Of a DNA stretch of 64,000 bases, positions 7,853 through 17,366 are shown one piece after another; the stretch's first letter is position 1, and each line of letters begins with the position of its first letter. The position numbers and the translations under genes are program-made. The notes under the pieces are model-generated. The model did not search any database. It saw only the letters and a list, made by a program, of their open reading frames with translations, and was not told the DNA's origin. The stretch is taken from assembly GCA_035546295.1 (NCBI GenBank), contig DATKBT010000164.1, positions 33,904 through 97,903 of the forward strand, written 5' to 3'. Source of the stretch: DATKBT01 sp035546295. GTDB taxonomy: Bacteria > Acidobacteriota > Thermoanaerobaculia > Multivoradales > Multivoraceae.

Positions 7853-10759
7853 ATGCAGCGCGAGAGCCCCGACGAACAGCAGGAAGACCGACCGTCGATG
7901 CGGGAGACTGTCTCGTCCGGGCTGGACGACCTGCCGGATCTGCAGTGGGGGTCGCACCTCTGTCAGCTCTATCGCGATCGCGAGGAGCTGCTGGAGACGC
8001 TGGTCCCCTTCTTCCGTGCCGGCCTGCGCGGCAACGAACGGTGTCTCTGGATCACGGCTGATCCGCTCCGCGCCGAGGAGGCGCGATCGGCTCTGCTCGA
8101 GGTGGTCGAGGATCTCGACGCCCGCGAGCACAGCGGCCAGATCGAGATCCTGGATCACGACGACTGGTACGAGCGGTTCGCTGGCACGACCATGGACGGC
8201 GTGATGGCGGCCTGGCTCGTGCGCGAGGCCGAGGCCCTTCGGTGCGGCTACGAGGGCCTGCGCATCAGCGGCAACACGTCGTTCGTGGCGCCCGAGGACT
8301 GGCAGCGGTTCGCCGAGTACGAGGAGCGCGTGCAACGCGAGTTCCGGGATCGTCGCATCGTCGCGCTGTGCTGCTACTCGCTCGAGCAGTGCCACTCCGA
8401 CCAGATCCTGGAGGCGCTGCAGAGCCACGACGCCGCCTTCGTCCGCGAGGACGGCTCCTGCGAGGCCGTGCGCAACGCCACCGAGCTGATGGCTCGCGAG
8501 AACGGCTCGCGGAGCTCGCGACGCGTCAGGCGCCCGGCGCTGGGTCACGCCGTCCAGTTCCACGAGCGCGAGTACGACGCCGAGAGCATTGCCGAGCACC
8601 TGGCCGACGGGCTGCAGGCCGGCGGCGCCGCCCTGCTCATCGTCACCGACGAGCACCGGCGCGCGATCGAGCCGGCGCTCTGGGCGTTCTCGATCGACCC
8701 CGAGGATGCGAAGCGGAGCGGCCGGCTGGTCGCGCTCGACGCCGAGGAGCTCCTGTCGAGGATCTGCGCCGATGGCGAGCCGGACGGCCCGCTGCTGGGC
8801 GAGCAGGTCGGAATCGTCCTCTCGCGGCTGATCGACGACTTCGGCTGCGTGCACGCCTACGGAGAGATGGTCGATCTGTTGGCGGGGGAGGGGCGGATGG
8901 AGGAGGCGATCAACCTCGAGCATCTGTGGAACGAGCTGCTCGCCGAACGCCCCGTGCGCCTGCTCTGCGGCTATCACCTCTCCGCCTTCGAGCACGACGG
9001 CAACTCCGACAGCTTCCGCGCGGTCTGCGACCTGCATCGCGAGGTGTTCCTGCGCGAGCCTTCGACCGAGCAGCCGCTCTCCCAGGAGCGCCTGCTCGCC
9101 GAGCTCCGGCAGCGCAGCCGCGTCGCGCGCCGCGCCGCCGACCAGCTCAGCCGGCTGCAGTCGGTGACCGCCTGCCTCTCCGAGCTCACGAGCTCCCCGG
9201 ACATCTCCCGCGCGGTCGGCCGCGAGGTGAGGAGAGCGGTCAGCGCCGACGTCGCGCTGCTGGCCCTCGCCGGCGACGACGGCGAGTCGCTCGGCGGCTT
9301 CGAGCCCGGCCGTTCACCGCCGCGCGAGGAGCCGGGGCTGCACCGCACCGCGATGGAGGCCTTTCGCTCCGGAAAGCCACAGTGGAGACAGTGGAGGCCG
9401 GCGGAGCGGGCGGAAGCGGCGGAGGCCGATCGCTACAGGACGATGGCCTGCCTGCCGGTGGACAGCCCCGACCGCCGGCTGGGCGCGCTCGCCTTCGGCT
9501 GGCTGCGCAACCGAGAGATCCGCCCCGCCGAGCGCGCCCTACTCCAGGACGTCGCCGGCCAGGTCGCGGTGGCGCTCGATCGCGCCCGCCTCTACCGCGA
9601 CGCCCGCGCGGCGCGCGAGAAGGCCGAGCAGGCGAGCCGCGCCAAGGACGAGTTCCTGGCGATGCTGGGTCACGAGCTGCGCAACCCGCTCGGCCCGATC
9701 GTCACCACCCTCGAGCTGATGAGGATGCGCGACGCCAACGCGCTCGATCGGGAGCGCGCCGTGATCGAGCGGCAGGTGGACCATCTGCTGCGCCTGGTCG
9801 AGGATCTGCTCGACGTGTCGCGGATCACCAGCGGACGGATCGAGCTCACCCACGCTCGGGTCGAGATCTCCGAGGTCGTGGCGCGGGCGATCGACGACGT
9901 CGGGCCTCTGCTCGACCAGCGCCGCCACCGCCTGATCGTCGACGTGCCGCCGAAGGGCCTGGTGGTCGACGGCGACGCCGGCCGGCTGGCGCAGGTGGTC
10001 GCCAACCTGCTCAGCAATGCGGCCAAGTTCACGCCGGGGACCGGGACGCTCGAGGTCTCGGCAACCAGCGCCGAAGGCGAGGTCGTCCTGCGGGTGCTCG
10101 ACGACGGCGTCGGAATCTCTCCGGAGCTGCTGCCGACGGTGTTCGAGTCATTCGTCCAGGGGCCGGTCTCGCGGGCGCGCTCCGAGGGGGGGCTGGGCCT
10201 GGGGCTGGCGATCGTGCGCAGCCTGGTCGAGCTCCACGACGGCTCGGTGTCGGCCTCCAGCAACGGGCGCGGCCAGGGCGCTGAGTTCGTCGTCCGGCTG
10301 CCCCTGGCGCCGCCGCTCGAAGAGTCGCAGTCGGTCGCGCGGGCGACCACCTTCGACGCACTCGGCCAGGGGCTGCACGTGCTGGTGGTGGACGACAACG
10401 TCGACGCCGCCGCCAGCCTCGGCGAGCTGCTCGACACCATGGGCTGCAAGACCAGCCTCGCCCACGACGGACCCTCGGCGCTGCTCGCCGCCCAGGAGCA
10501 CGAGCCGGCGCTGGTGCTGCTCGACATCGGCCTGCCGGTGATGGACGGCTACGAGGTGGCGACGCGCCTGCGCGACCTCGAGGGGGTGGAGGACGCGCGG
10601 ATCGTGGCGGTGACCGGCTACGGCCAGCCCGGCGACCGCGACCGCTCCAAGGCGGCCGGCTTCGACGACCACTTGGTCAAGCCGCTGTCGCCCGACCACC
10701 TCCGCTCGCTGGTCGCCGAGGTCGCCGGCGGCTCCCGGCCCAGCCTTCCCCCCTCGTAG
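7853..10759 (+). CDS. Hybrid histidine kinase with two MEDS domains and a GAF domain
   Basis: A 968-residue soluble kinase with no TM segment. It begins with two MEDS (DcmR-like sensory) domains: the first from about residue 30 (WGSHLCQLYRDREELLETLVPFF, later ALCCYSLEQC), the second from about 230 (HAVQFHEREYD, later LLCGYHLSAF). A GAF-like region covers about 430-580, then HisKA (LGHELRNPLG, His ~607), the ATPase domain (NLLSNAAKFTP, DDGVGIS, GLGLGLAIV) and a receiver (VLLDIGLPVMDG, Asp ~891). MEDS domains are linked to hydrocarbon or one-carbon sensing in archaea and bacteria; the ligand here is unknown. ATG 7853 has a GGGGAGG site upstream. Confidence 0.88.
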   Translation: MQRESPDEQQEDRPSMRETVSSGLDDLPDLQWGSHLCQLYRDREELLETLVPFFRAGLRGNERCLWITADPLRAEEARSALLEVVEDLDAREHSGQIEILDHDDWYERFAGTTMDGVMAAWLVREAEALRCGYEGLRISGNTSFVAPEDWQRFAEYEERVQREFRDRRIVALCCYSLEQCHSDQILEALQSHDAAFVREDGSCEAVRNATELMARENGSRSSRRVRRPALGHAVQFHEREYDAESIAEHLADGLQAGGAALLIVTDEHRRAIEPALWAFSIDPEDAKRSGRLVALDAEELLSRICADGEPDGPLLGEQVGIVLSRLIDDFGCVHAYGEMVDLLAGEGRMEEAINLEHLWNELLAERPVRLLCGYHLSAFEHDGNSDSFRAVCDLHREVFLREPSTEQPLSQERLLAELRQRSRVARRAADQLSRLQSVTACLSELTSSPDISRAVGREVRRAVSADVALLALAGDDGESLGGFEPGRSPPREEPGLHRTAMEAFRSGKPQWRQWRPAERAEAAEADRYRTMACLPVDSPDRRLGALAFGWLRNREIRPAERALLQDVAGQVAVALDRARLYRDARAAREKAEQASRAKDEFLAMLGHELRNPLGPIVTTLELMRMRDANALDRERAVIERQVDHLLRLVEDLLDVSRITSGRIELTHARVEISEVVARAIDDVGPLLDQRRHRLIVDVPPKGLVVDGDAGRLAQVVANLLSNAAKFTPGTGTLEVSATSAEGEVVLRVLDDGVGISPELLPTVFESFVQGPVSRARSEGGLGLGLAIVRSLVELHDGSVSASSNGRGQGAEFVVRLPLAPPLEESQSVARATTFDALGQGLHVLVVDDNVDAAASLGELLDTMGCKTSLAHDGPSALLAAQEHEPALVLLDIGLPVMDGYEVATRLRDLEGVEDARIVAVTGYGQPGDRDRSKAAGFDDHLVKPLSPDHLRSLVAEVAGGSRPSLPPS

Positions 10760-10823
10760 AGGGGAACGCCGCCGCCGAGGGCCGGACGTGACGACCGACA
10801 GATCGACCGCAGAGGAGCCGACC

Positions 10824-11370
10824 ATGCCGCAGTGGGGATACAAGCTGATGTCCGAGGAGCAGGGGCCGTCGGACCTGGTCGCCAACGCGCGTGCTCGCCG
10901 CCGGCGGCCCGCAGGCGGCGTCGCTGGCGGCGGAGTGCTGCGACGGGCTGATCACCACCAGCGCCGATCGCGAGGTGGTCGAGGCCTTTCGCAACGGTGA
11001 CGGCCGCGACAGCGGACGCAGCAACGGCGGACCCTGCTACGCCGAGGTCAGCCTGAGCTGGGCGAAGACCCGCGAGGAGGCGATCGACACCGCGTTCGAG
11101 TACAACCGGTGGGGGGGGCTCGGGTGGGACGTGATGCCCGAGCTGCCCGATCCGGAGGCGTTCGCGAGCGTCGCCGAGCGCACCACCCGCGAGCAGATCG
11201 CAGAGAACGCCCCGTGCGGCCCCGACCCCGAGCCGCTCCTGGAGGAGATCCAGGAGCACCTCGACGCCGGCTTCGACCACATCGTGCTCCGCCAGATCGG
11301 CCCCGAGCAGTCCGGCTTCCTCGATTTCTTCGAGCGCGAGCTGCGCCCGCGCCTCGAGAAGATGGGCTGA
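10824..11370 (+). pseudogene. Broken F420-type luciferase-like oxidoreductase
   Basis: The first 24 codons (MPQWGYKLMSEEQGPSDLVA) are the N-terminus of the F420-dependent LLM-class oxidoreductases related to G6PD-type enzymes, with a good AGAGGAG site before the ATG. Near 10888 the sequence jumps, with a frame change, into the C-terminal third: LAAGGPQAASLAAE, AENAPCGPDPEPL, GFDHIVLRQIGPEQSGF. The central roughly 170 residues of the TIM barrel, including the expected cofactor and substrate regions, are gone. The C-terminal frame is open from 10891 to 11370 (159 codons). A working enzyme is very unlikely. It shares this keep-both-ends pattern with the ligD and FAD-oxidase remnants. Confidence 0.75.
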
Positions 11371-11452
11371 GCTCGACCCGGGCGGAGAGGCGAAGCGATC
11401 GATAGGATGGGGCGATCCTCCTCCACGGTGCGCGAGGCAGATCAGCCGAGTC

Positions 11453-14400
11453 ATGGCCGACGATCGCAAGGACAGCCCCTCGACGGAAGAGGAGGCCGTG
11501 CGCCCTCCGGCCGCCCCCGAACCCGCCGAGCAGCCCGAAGCGAGCACCGACGAGCAGGGCGAGAAGCTGACCGTGGTCGGCATCGGCGCCTCGGCGGGCG
11601 GGCTCGAGCCGCTCGGCCGCTTCTTCAAGAGGATGCCGCCCGACCTCGGCGTCGCCTACGTGGTGATCACCCACCTGTCGCCCGAGCACCGCAGCTCGAT
11701 GCCGGAGCTGCTGGCCAAGAGCACCGAGATGCCGGTGCGTCAGGTGCTCGGCACGGTGCCGCTCGAGCGCGATCACGTCTACGTGATCCCGCCCGACCGC
11801 GAGCTCCTCGCCACCGACAGCTCGCTCACGACCGCGGCATTCGATGAGCCGCGCGGTCAGCGGGTTCCCATCGACCACTTCTTCCGCTCGCTCGCGCGCG
11901 AGCACGGCGACGGCTTCGCGATCGTGCTCTCGGGCAGCGGCTCCGACGGCTCGCTCGGGATCCGCTCGATCAAGGAGGAGGGCGGCATCGTGCTGGTGCA
12001 AGAACCGCGCGAGGCGGACTTCGGCGGCATGCCGCAGAGCGCGATCGCCACCGGCTGCGTCGACCTGGTGCTGCCGATCGAGAAGCTCGCCGACCGCTTC
12101 GTGGAGCTGGTCGAGCTCAAGCGCCGGCCGAGCTCGCTCACCGTGGACGGCGCCGAGCTCGGCGATGGCGAGCAGGCGATCGTGCGCCGCATCCTGGCCG
12201 TGCTGAGAGCCTCGACGGGGCACGATTTCTCGCGCTACAAGCGCAGCACGGTGCTGCGGCGCCTGGCGCGCCGGATGCAGATCAACCGCTGCGACGCGGT
12301 CGAGGAGTACCTGAGCCTGTTGAGCGGCGAGCCGGACGAGGCCCGCCGGCTGCTGCAGGAGCTGCTGATCTCGGTCACCTCGTTCTTCCGCGATCCCGCG
12401 GCCTACGAGGTTCTCGCCGAAAAGGTGATCGAGCCGCTGGTCCAGAGCCGAGGGGAGGGGCCTCCCATCCGCATCTGGATCCCGGGCTGCGCGACCGGCG
12501 AGGAGGCGTACTCGATCGCGATGCTGCTGCACGAGGCCGCCGACCGCCACCAGGTCCAGCCCCAGCCCCAGCTCGAGATCTTCGCCACCGACCTCGACGA
12601 GCGCGCGCTCGCCATCGCCCGCGAGGGGCGCTACCCGAAGGCGATCGAGACCGACGTCTCGGTGGAGCGGCTGGCTCGTTTCTTCGTTCAGCGCGGCGAG
12701 CACTACGTGGTCAAGCCCGAGCTGCGCAAGTCGCTGCTGTTCGCCTGCCACAACCTGCTGCGCGATCCGCCCTTCCACCAGATCGACCTGATTTCGTGCC
12801 GCAACCTCCTGATCTACCTCGACACCGAGCTGCAGCCCCAGGTCTTATCGGTGCTGCACTACGCGCTCGCCGCGGGCGGGCGGCTGTTCCTGGGCTCGGC
12901 CGACAACGCCGACCGCGAGCGGTTCCTGGCGCTCGATCGAGAGCACTGGATCTACGAGAAGCGCGAGAGCTTGACCGGCAGCGTGGAGCTGCCGACCCTG
13001 CTGGCCGAGCCGCGTCCCGCCGGCATCACATCGCGCCCCTCCCGCCGCCCGTCGCCGAGGACGGCGATCGAGGCTCACCGAATGGCGCTCGAGGCGGTGT
13101 CGCCGCCCAGCGCGCTGGTCGACGGCGCCTCCCAGGTCGTCCACCTGTCGGAGAGCGCCGGGCGCTACCTGCAGCCGGCCGGCGGACCGTTCACGGCCGA
13201 GATCACCGAGCTGGTGCGCCCCGAGCTCGCCCACGAGCTGCGCTCCTCGCTGTTCCGGGTCTTCCGCCATGGCACTCCGGTGCTCACCTCGCCGCTGCCG
13301 GTCGCCTTCAACGGCAAGGCGAAGAGCGTGTCGCTGCAAGTCCTGCCGCGCTGGCGGGAGGGCTCGAAGGAGCGGCTCGCGCTGGTGCTCTTCCTCGAGG
13401 GGGAGGAGATCGATCGGCGCGAGCGGAAGCCGCTCGATCCGACCGACCGGGACGGCGTCAGCCGGCTGCGCGAGGAGCTGTGCGAGTCCCAAGAGCAGCT
13501 GCGCGCCACCCGCGAGGACTACGAGGCCGCCAACGAGGAGCTGCGGGCGTCCAACGAGGAGCTCCAGTCGGTCAACGAGGAGTACCGCTCGACCTCCGAA
13601 GAGCTCGAGACCAGCAAGGAGGAGCTGCAGTCGATCAACGAGGAGCTGCACACCGTCAACAACGAGCTCAAGCACAAGCTCGAGGAGGTGTCGAGCGCCC
13701 ACAGCGACCTCGAGAACCTGATCGCCAACACCGAGATCGGCACCCTCTTCCTCGACCGCGAGCTGCGCATTCAACGATACAGCCCGAAAGTCTCTCAGCT
13801 CTTCGCGGTCATCGCGGACGACCGCGGCCGGCCGATCGGCGACTTCACCCACTCGCTCGAGTATCGCGAGCTGCTCTCCGACTGTCACCGCGTGCTCCAC
13901 GAGCTGGCGGTGGTCGAGCGCGAGGTGAGGAGCGACGACCGACGCTGGTTCTCGCTGCGCCTGCGTCCCTACCGCACGGTCGAGGACCGCATCGACGGCG
14001 TGGTGCTCACCTTCTTCGAGATCACCGGGCGCAAGCGCACCGAGCTCACGCTGCTCGAGCGCGAGGCCCAGCTCGAGCTGGCCCACCAGACGGCGCAGGT
14101 CGGTTGGTGGACGGTCGACCTCGACCGCGGCGAGATCGGCTGGTCCGACTCGGCGCGGACGCTCCTCGGGCTCGAGGAGGGCGACGAGCCGGCGACGCTG
14201 CAGGAGCTCGCCGAGCGGCTGCTTCCCGAGGAAGACCGCGCCGACTTCCTCGCCGCGTTCTCGGAAGCCGGCCGCGAGCGTTCGGAGATCGAGCTCGAGC
14301 TGCGCGTGCGACGCGCCGACGGCTCCTGGCGCTGGCTGCTGTCGCGAGGCCGCCTCTACCCGGCGATCGGCGACGCGCGCCTGGTCGCGGTGCTGATCGA

Positions 14401-15151
14401 CGTCACCGAGCAGAAGCGGATCCAGCGATTGCTCGAGGAGCTCGACCGGCAGGATCTCCGCGGCTCCGACGAGCGCGAGCAGGCGGTCGCGAGGAGTGCC
14501 GACGAGCTGCACGCCATGGTCTCGAGCCTGACCCAGGCCGAGCAGGAGGAGCGCCGTCAGCTCGCGCAGGTGCTGCACGACGACCTGCAGCAGCAGCTCT
14601 ATGGTGTCCGCCTGCGCATCACCGAGCTGCTGCGCAGCACCGAGGGCGCGGCCGCCGCCGACGCCGAGCGCCTGGCCGAGATCTACGACCAGCTCGCCGA
14701 GGCGATCGCCATCACCCGGCGGCTCGCTGCGCGCCTGTCGCTGCCGGGGCAGGGGACCGACCTGAACGAGGTGCTCGACAGCCTCGCCCAGCAGATGGAG
14801 AGCCTCCACGAGCTCGTGGTCGAGGTGCGCCACGATGGCCCGCCGCCGAAGACCGGCGAGAGCCTGCGGATCGTCGTCCACCAGATCGTCCGCGAGCTCC
14901 TGTTCAACGTGGTCAAGCACTCGGGGGTCAGGTCCGCGATCGTCACCAGCACCCAGCAGGACGGCGACCTCGTCCTGACCATCGAGGACAGCGGCAGGGG
15001 ATTCGATGCCGAGGTCGCCGAGCGGGGCTTCGGCCTGCAGACCGTCCGGCGCCGCCTCGAGCTTCTGGGGGGGGAGATAGAGACGGTGAGCCGCCCCGGC
15101 GAAGGCGCTCGCGTGGTCGTGCACATTCCGCTCGCCGCCGGCTCCGACTGA
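11453..15151 (+). CDS. CheB-CheR-PAS-histidine kinase fusion
   Basis: A 1232-residue cytoplasmic protein. Residues ~40-220 form a CheB methylesterase domain (GIGASAGGLEPL with Ser ~47, ITHLSPEH, SGSGSDGSLG). Residues ~250-520 form a CheR methyltransferase (SFFRDPAAY, PGCATGEEAYS, ATDLDE, CRNLLIYL). A long coiled coil of EEL repeats follows (~665-750), then two PAS domains. The C-terminus is a HisKA_3-type dimerisation domain (QVLHDDLQQQL, His ~1042) with an HATPase domain (ELLFNVVKH, DSGRGFD, GFGLQTV). It ends without a receiver, so phosphate must go to a separate regulator. The convergent NarL-type regulator at 15202-15921 is the obvious candidate. Confidence 0.92.
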   Translation: MADDRKDSPSTEEEAVRPPAAPEPAEQPEASTDEQGEKLTVVGIGASAGGLEPLGRFFKRMPPDLGVAYVVITHLSPEHRSSMPELLAKSTEMPVRQVLGTVPLERDHVYVIPPDRELLATDSSLTTAAFDEPRGQRVPIDHFFRSLAREHGDGFAIVLSGSGSDGSLGIRSIKEEGGIVLVQEPREADFGGMPQSAIATGCVDLVLPIEKLADRFVELVELKRRPSSLTVDGAELGDGEQAIVRRILAVLRASTGHDFSRYKRSTVLRRLARRMQINRCDAVEEYLSLLSGEPDEARRLLQELLISVTSFFRDPAAYEVLAEKVIEPLVQSRGEGPPIRIWIPGCATGEEAYSIAMLLHEAADRHQVQPQPQLEIFATDLDERALAIAREGRYPKAIETDVSVERLARFFVQRGEHYVVKPELRKSLLFACHNLLRDPPFHQIDLISCRNLLIYLDTELQPQVLSVLHYALAAGGRLFLGSADNADRERFLALDREHWIYEKRESLTGSVELPTLLAEPRPAGITSRPSRRPSPRTAIEAHRMALEAVSPPSALVDGASQVVHLSESAGRYLQPAGGPFTAEITELVRPELAHELRSSLFRVFRHGTPVLTSPLPVAFNGKAKSVSLQVLPRWREGSKERLALVLFLEGEEIDRRERKPLDPTDRDGVSRLREELCESQEQLRATREDYEAANEELRASNEELQSVNEEYRSTSEELETSKEELQSINEELHTVNNELKHKLEEVSSAHSDLENLIANTEIGTLFLDRELRIQRYSPKVSQLFAVIADDRGRPIGDFTHSLEYRELLSDCHRVLHELAVVEREVRSDDRRWFSLRLRPYRTVEDRIDGVVLTFFEITGRKRTELTLLEREAQLELAHQTAQVGWWTVDLDRGEIGWSDSARTLLGLEEGDEPATLQELAERLLPEEDRADFLAAFSEAGRERSEIELELRVRRADGSWRWLLSRGRLYPAIGDARLVAVLIDVTEQKRIQRLLEELDRQDLRGSDEREQAVARSADELHAMVSSLTQAEQEERRQLAQVLHDDLQQQLYGVRLRITELLRSTEGAAAADAERLAEIYDQLAEAIAITRRLAARLSLPGQGTDLNEVLDSLAQQMESLHELVVEVRHDGPPPKTGESLRIVVHQIVRELLFNVVKHSGVRSAIVTSTQQDGDLVLTIEDSGRGFDAEVAERGFGLQTVRRRLELLGGEIETVSRPGEGARVVVHIPLAAGSD

Positions 15152-15201
15152 CCCGCTCCCGCGGCTCCGGCGCCGGTCGAACCCCGCTCGCCCTTTCGCC
15201 C

Positions 15202-15921
15202 CTACCCTTCGTCCCGCGGCTCGGATCCCTCCGCTGCTGGCGCTGGCGCCGGGGCGCTCGCGGATCGCGGGGCGGCCTGCTGCGTGAACAGGTACTCGAA
15301 CGCCGACCTCAGGAGCTCGCTGGCGCTCCTGATTTCGAGCTTCTCCTTGATGTTCTCGCGATGCGCCTGCACGGTCTTGATGCTGATCCCGAGGCGCTCG
15401 CCGATGCGGCGCGCGCTCAAACCCTCGCCGAACAGGGTGAACACCTCGAGCTCACGCGGGGTGAGAGTGGCGAGCCTCGCGTTCCCGGTCGGCGGCGCCG
15501 CCCGACCGGCCGCCCGGCGCAGCAGGCGCTGGTGCATCCGCGGGCTCAGGTAGATGTCGCCGGCGAGCACGGTGCGCACGGCCTCGACCAGGGTCTCGGC
15601 CTCCTCGTGCTTCGAGACATAGCCGGCTGCGCCCTCGGCCAAGGCGCGCTCTGCGAACAGCGCCTCGTCGTGGATCGAGCTGACCAGGACCTGCATCGAC
15701 GAGCGCGCCTTCAGCAGGTCGGCGATCAGGTCGAGCCCGCTGCGGTCCGGGAGCGAGATGTCGACCAGCGCCAGATCGGGCGCCTGGTCGGCGGTGAGCG
15801 CCACCGCGGTGGCGCCGCAGTCGGCGACCGCACAGACGTCGAGCCCGTCCTCTCGCGACAGGATGCCGCGCAATCCCTCACGAACCACCGGGTGGTCGTC
15901 GACGATCAGGATCCTCTTCAC
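15202..15921 (-). CDS. NarL/LuxR-type response regulator
   Basis: A 239-residue regulator. The receiver (VKRILIVDDHPVVREGL, Asp ~54 in LVDISLPDRSG, Lys in GYVSKHEE) is joined to a LuxR-type helix-turn-helix (LTPRELEVFTLFGEGLSARRIGERLGISIKTVQAHRENIKEKL). A short Ala/Pro-rich tail ends the protein. GTG 15921 was chosen because the receiver fold begins there, 10 bases after the stop of the upstream kinase. An ATG at 15993 would add a proline-rich leader overlapping the kinase by 62 bases. It forms an operon with the kinase at 15932-16996. HisKA_3-type kinases usually pair with NarL regulators, so the CheB-CheR fusion may also signal to it. Confidence 0.87.
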   Translation of the reverse strand: MKRILIVDDHPVVREGLRGILSREDGLDVCAVADCGATAVALTADQAPDLALVDISLPDRSGLDLIADLLKARSSMQVLVSSIHDEALFAERALAEGAAGYVSKHEEAETLVEAVRTVLAGDIYLSPRMHQRLLRRAAGRAAPPTGNARLATLTPRELEVFTLFGEGLSARRIGERLGISIKTVQAHRENIKEKLEIRSASELLRSAFEYLFTQQAAPRSASAPAPAPAAEGSEPRDEG

Positions 15922-15931
15922 GGGCCTCGGT

Positions 15932-16996
15932 TCAGGAGGCGAACGGCTGGGAGTGGGAGGCGCGGGCTGCTCGCGATCCTCCGAGGTCGGCATCGTTGAC
16001 AGGCCGGCGGCTCGGACGGCGTCTCGGCGAGCGGCGCCTGGATCGCAGATGGAGCACGACGCTGGTGCCGGTGCCGTGCTCCGAGCGCAGCACGTCGAGG
16101 CGTCCGTCGAGCGACTCGACCGCACGCGCGACGACGACGAGTCCGAGCCCGTGCCGGTTCTGTTGGCCGGGCCCCCCGTTCAGGCGTCGCTCGACCTCCT
16201 CGGGCATCCCTGGACCGTTGTCCTGCACCCGCACCGCGACCTCGTCGCCGTTGCGGAACGTCGAGATGCGCACCCAGGCGCCGTCGCCGCCGTCGTGGTG
16301 CTCGATGGCGTTGACGATCAGGTTCTCGAGCACGAGCTTCAACCCGCTCCTCGGGACCGGGGCGGTGCTCAGCGGCTCGACGACCTCGAGCGAGATCCCC
16401 TGCTGCACTGCTCGCTCGGCGTGCTGGGCGGCGAGGTCGACGATCAGGCTGCGCAGGGGGACGTGCGACTCTGCCGGGGCCGACAGCAAGAAGGCGACGT
16501 CGTCGACGACCGAGGCGGCGGACTCGATCCCCGAGAGCAGCAACTTGCTGAGCCGCGCTTCCTGCTCGCCGCCGGCGGGGAGGCGCTCCGCGAGCAGGCG
16601 GGCATGGAGGCGAGGGCTGTTGAGCCGATTGCGCAGCTCGTGGCCGACCATCCGTAGCACCTGGTCGCGCTGTCGCTCGAGGCTCGCCATCTCCGGGTTG
16701 GCCCCGAGCCCATCGACGCTGGATCCATCGGCGCTGCATCCATCGACGCCGGATCGCTGACTGCTGTGCAGCTCGTGGAGCCGCTCCAACTGCAGACAGA
16801 GCGTGGGGACTAGAGCCAGCGTGTTGGCCAGCTCGGCCGGCAGACTCGCCCCCCCACAGGCCGAGAGGGTGCGGCCGTACGAGAGACGCGCCCGCTCGAT
16901 GAGCTCGATGGTGGGGTCTTCGTTCCGGAGGCTGCCCTTCGGTTTCCCCGCCGCGCCGCCCGTGCCCTGCGGCGTCGTCCTGTTCATGCTGTTCAT
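15932..16996 (-). CDS. Soluble histidine kinase
   Basis: A 354-residue kinase without TM segments. The N-terminal ~80 residues (IELIERARLSYGRTL, PAELANTLALVPTLC) are shared with the kinase cut by the left edge. A linker made of three 5-residue repeats follows. The H-box is RMVGHELRNRLN (His ~119), and the ATPase motifs are NLIVNAIEHHDGG, DNGPGMP and HGLGLVVV. The C-terminal ~35 residues are Arg-rich. ATG 16996 has GGGAG 8 bases upstream. The NarL-type regulator follows on the same strand. Confidence 0.85.
   Translation of the reverse strand: MNSMNRTTPQGTGGAAGKPKGSLRNEDPTIELIERARLSYGRTLSACGGASLPAELANTLALVPTLCLQLERLHELHSSQRSGVDGCSADGSSVDGLGANPEMASLERQRDQVLRMVGHELRNRLNSPRLHARLLAERLPAGGEQEARLSKLLLSGIESAASVVDDVAFLLSAPAESHVPLRSLIVDLAAQHAERAVQQGISLEVVEPLSTAPVPRSGLKLVLENLIVNAIEHHDGGDGAWVRISTFRNGDEVAVRVQDNGPGMPEEVERRLNGGPGQQNRHGLGLVVVARAVESLDGRLDVLRSEHGTGTSVVLHLRSRRRSPRRRPSRRPVNDADLGGSRAARASHSQPFAS
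16710..16754. repeat. Three 15-bp tandem repeats in the kinase linker
   Basis: Units of the form CCATCGACGCTGGAT occur at 16710, 16725 and 16740 with 1-3 differences. They encode a five-residue repeat of the type S-x-V-D-G on the minus strand. Copy-number change would keep the frame and alter only linker length. Confidence 0.75.
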
Positions 16997-17366
16997 GGCT
17001 GTGCTCCCATCGTCCGCTCGTCGCCGACCGGACACGTCTATGACCTCCCCCTGGGGCCTCCCCTTGGATCTTGGCAGGAGAGGGGCATCGAATCGGAAAA
17101 TTTCAAGAGAGCTTCAGACGTGTCCATTGTGAAGGCCCCTGGCAAGAAGCACAATGAGGGGGATCTCGTATCTTCTCTAGGAGATTGCCCTAAGAAGGTG
17201 GGGGGCGTCGACCTGGCGGGCTCGTGGTGGTCATCATTCCCAACGAGCTGCGAAAGCGAGGCGAGCTCATACCACGAGCCAGCTCGAGGCTGTCGGAGCC
17301 GGCGTTGGCAGCAGGGCTCGATCCGGCGTCGCTTGCAGCGCGGGGTGGTCGGGCGCGGCCTCGCTC
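16997..17366. other. Intergenic region between the kinase and glycosyltransferase genes
   Basis: About 370 bases. It holds the inverted-repeat element at 17216-17283 and AT-richer patches near 17095-17110. No gene is supported. Confidence 0.5.
17216..17283. repeat. 68-base inverted-repeat element (third family member)
   Basis: GCGGGCTCGTGGT at 17216-17228 pairs with ACCACGAGCCAGC at 17271-17283 with one mismatch. The arm and length match the element at 7682-7756. It lies 84 bases beyond the stop of the minus-strand glycosyltransferase gene. Confidence 0.65.

Noticed and set aside
12845..15124. A 759-codon open frame antisense to the CheB-CheR-kinase gene
   Set aside because: It mirrors the coding frame of a very GC-rich gene and shows no family motifs or ribosome site.
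15922..15993. ATG 15993 as start of the NarL-type regulator
   Set aside because: It would add a proline-rich leader overlapping the kinase by 62 bases, while GTG 15921 begins exactly at the receiver fold. Kept only as an alternative.
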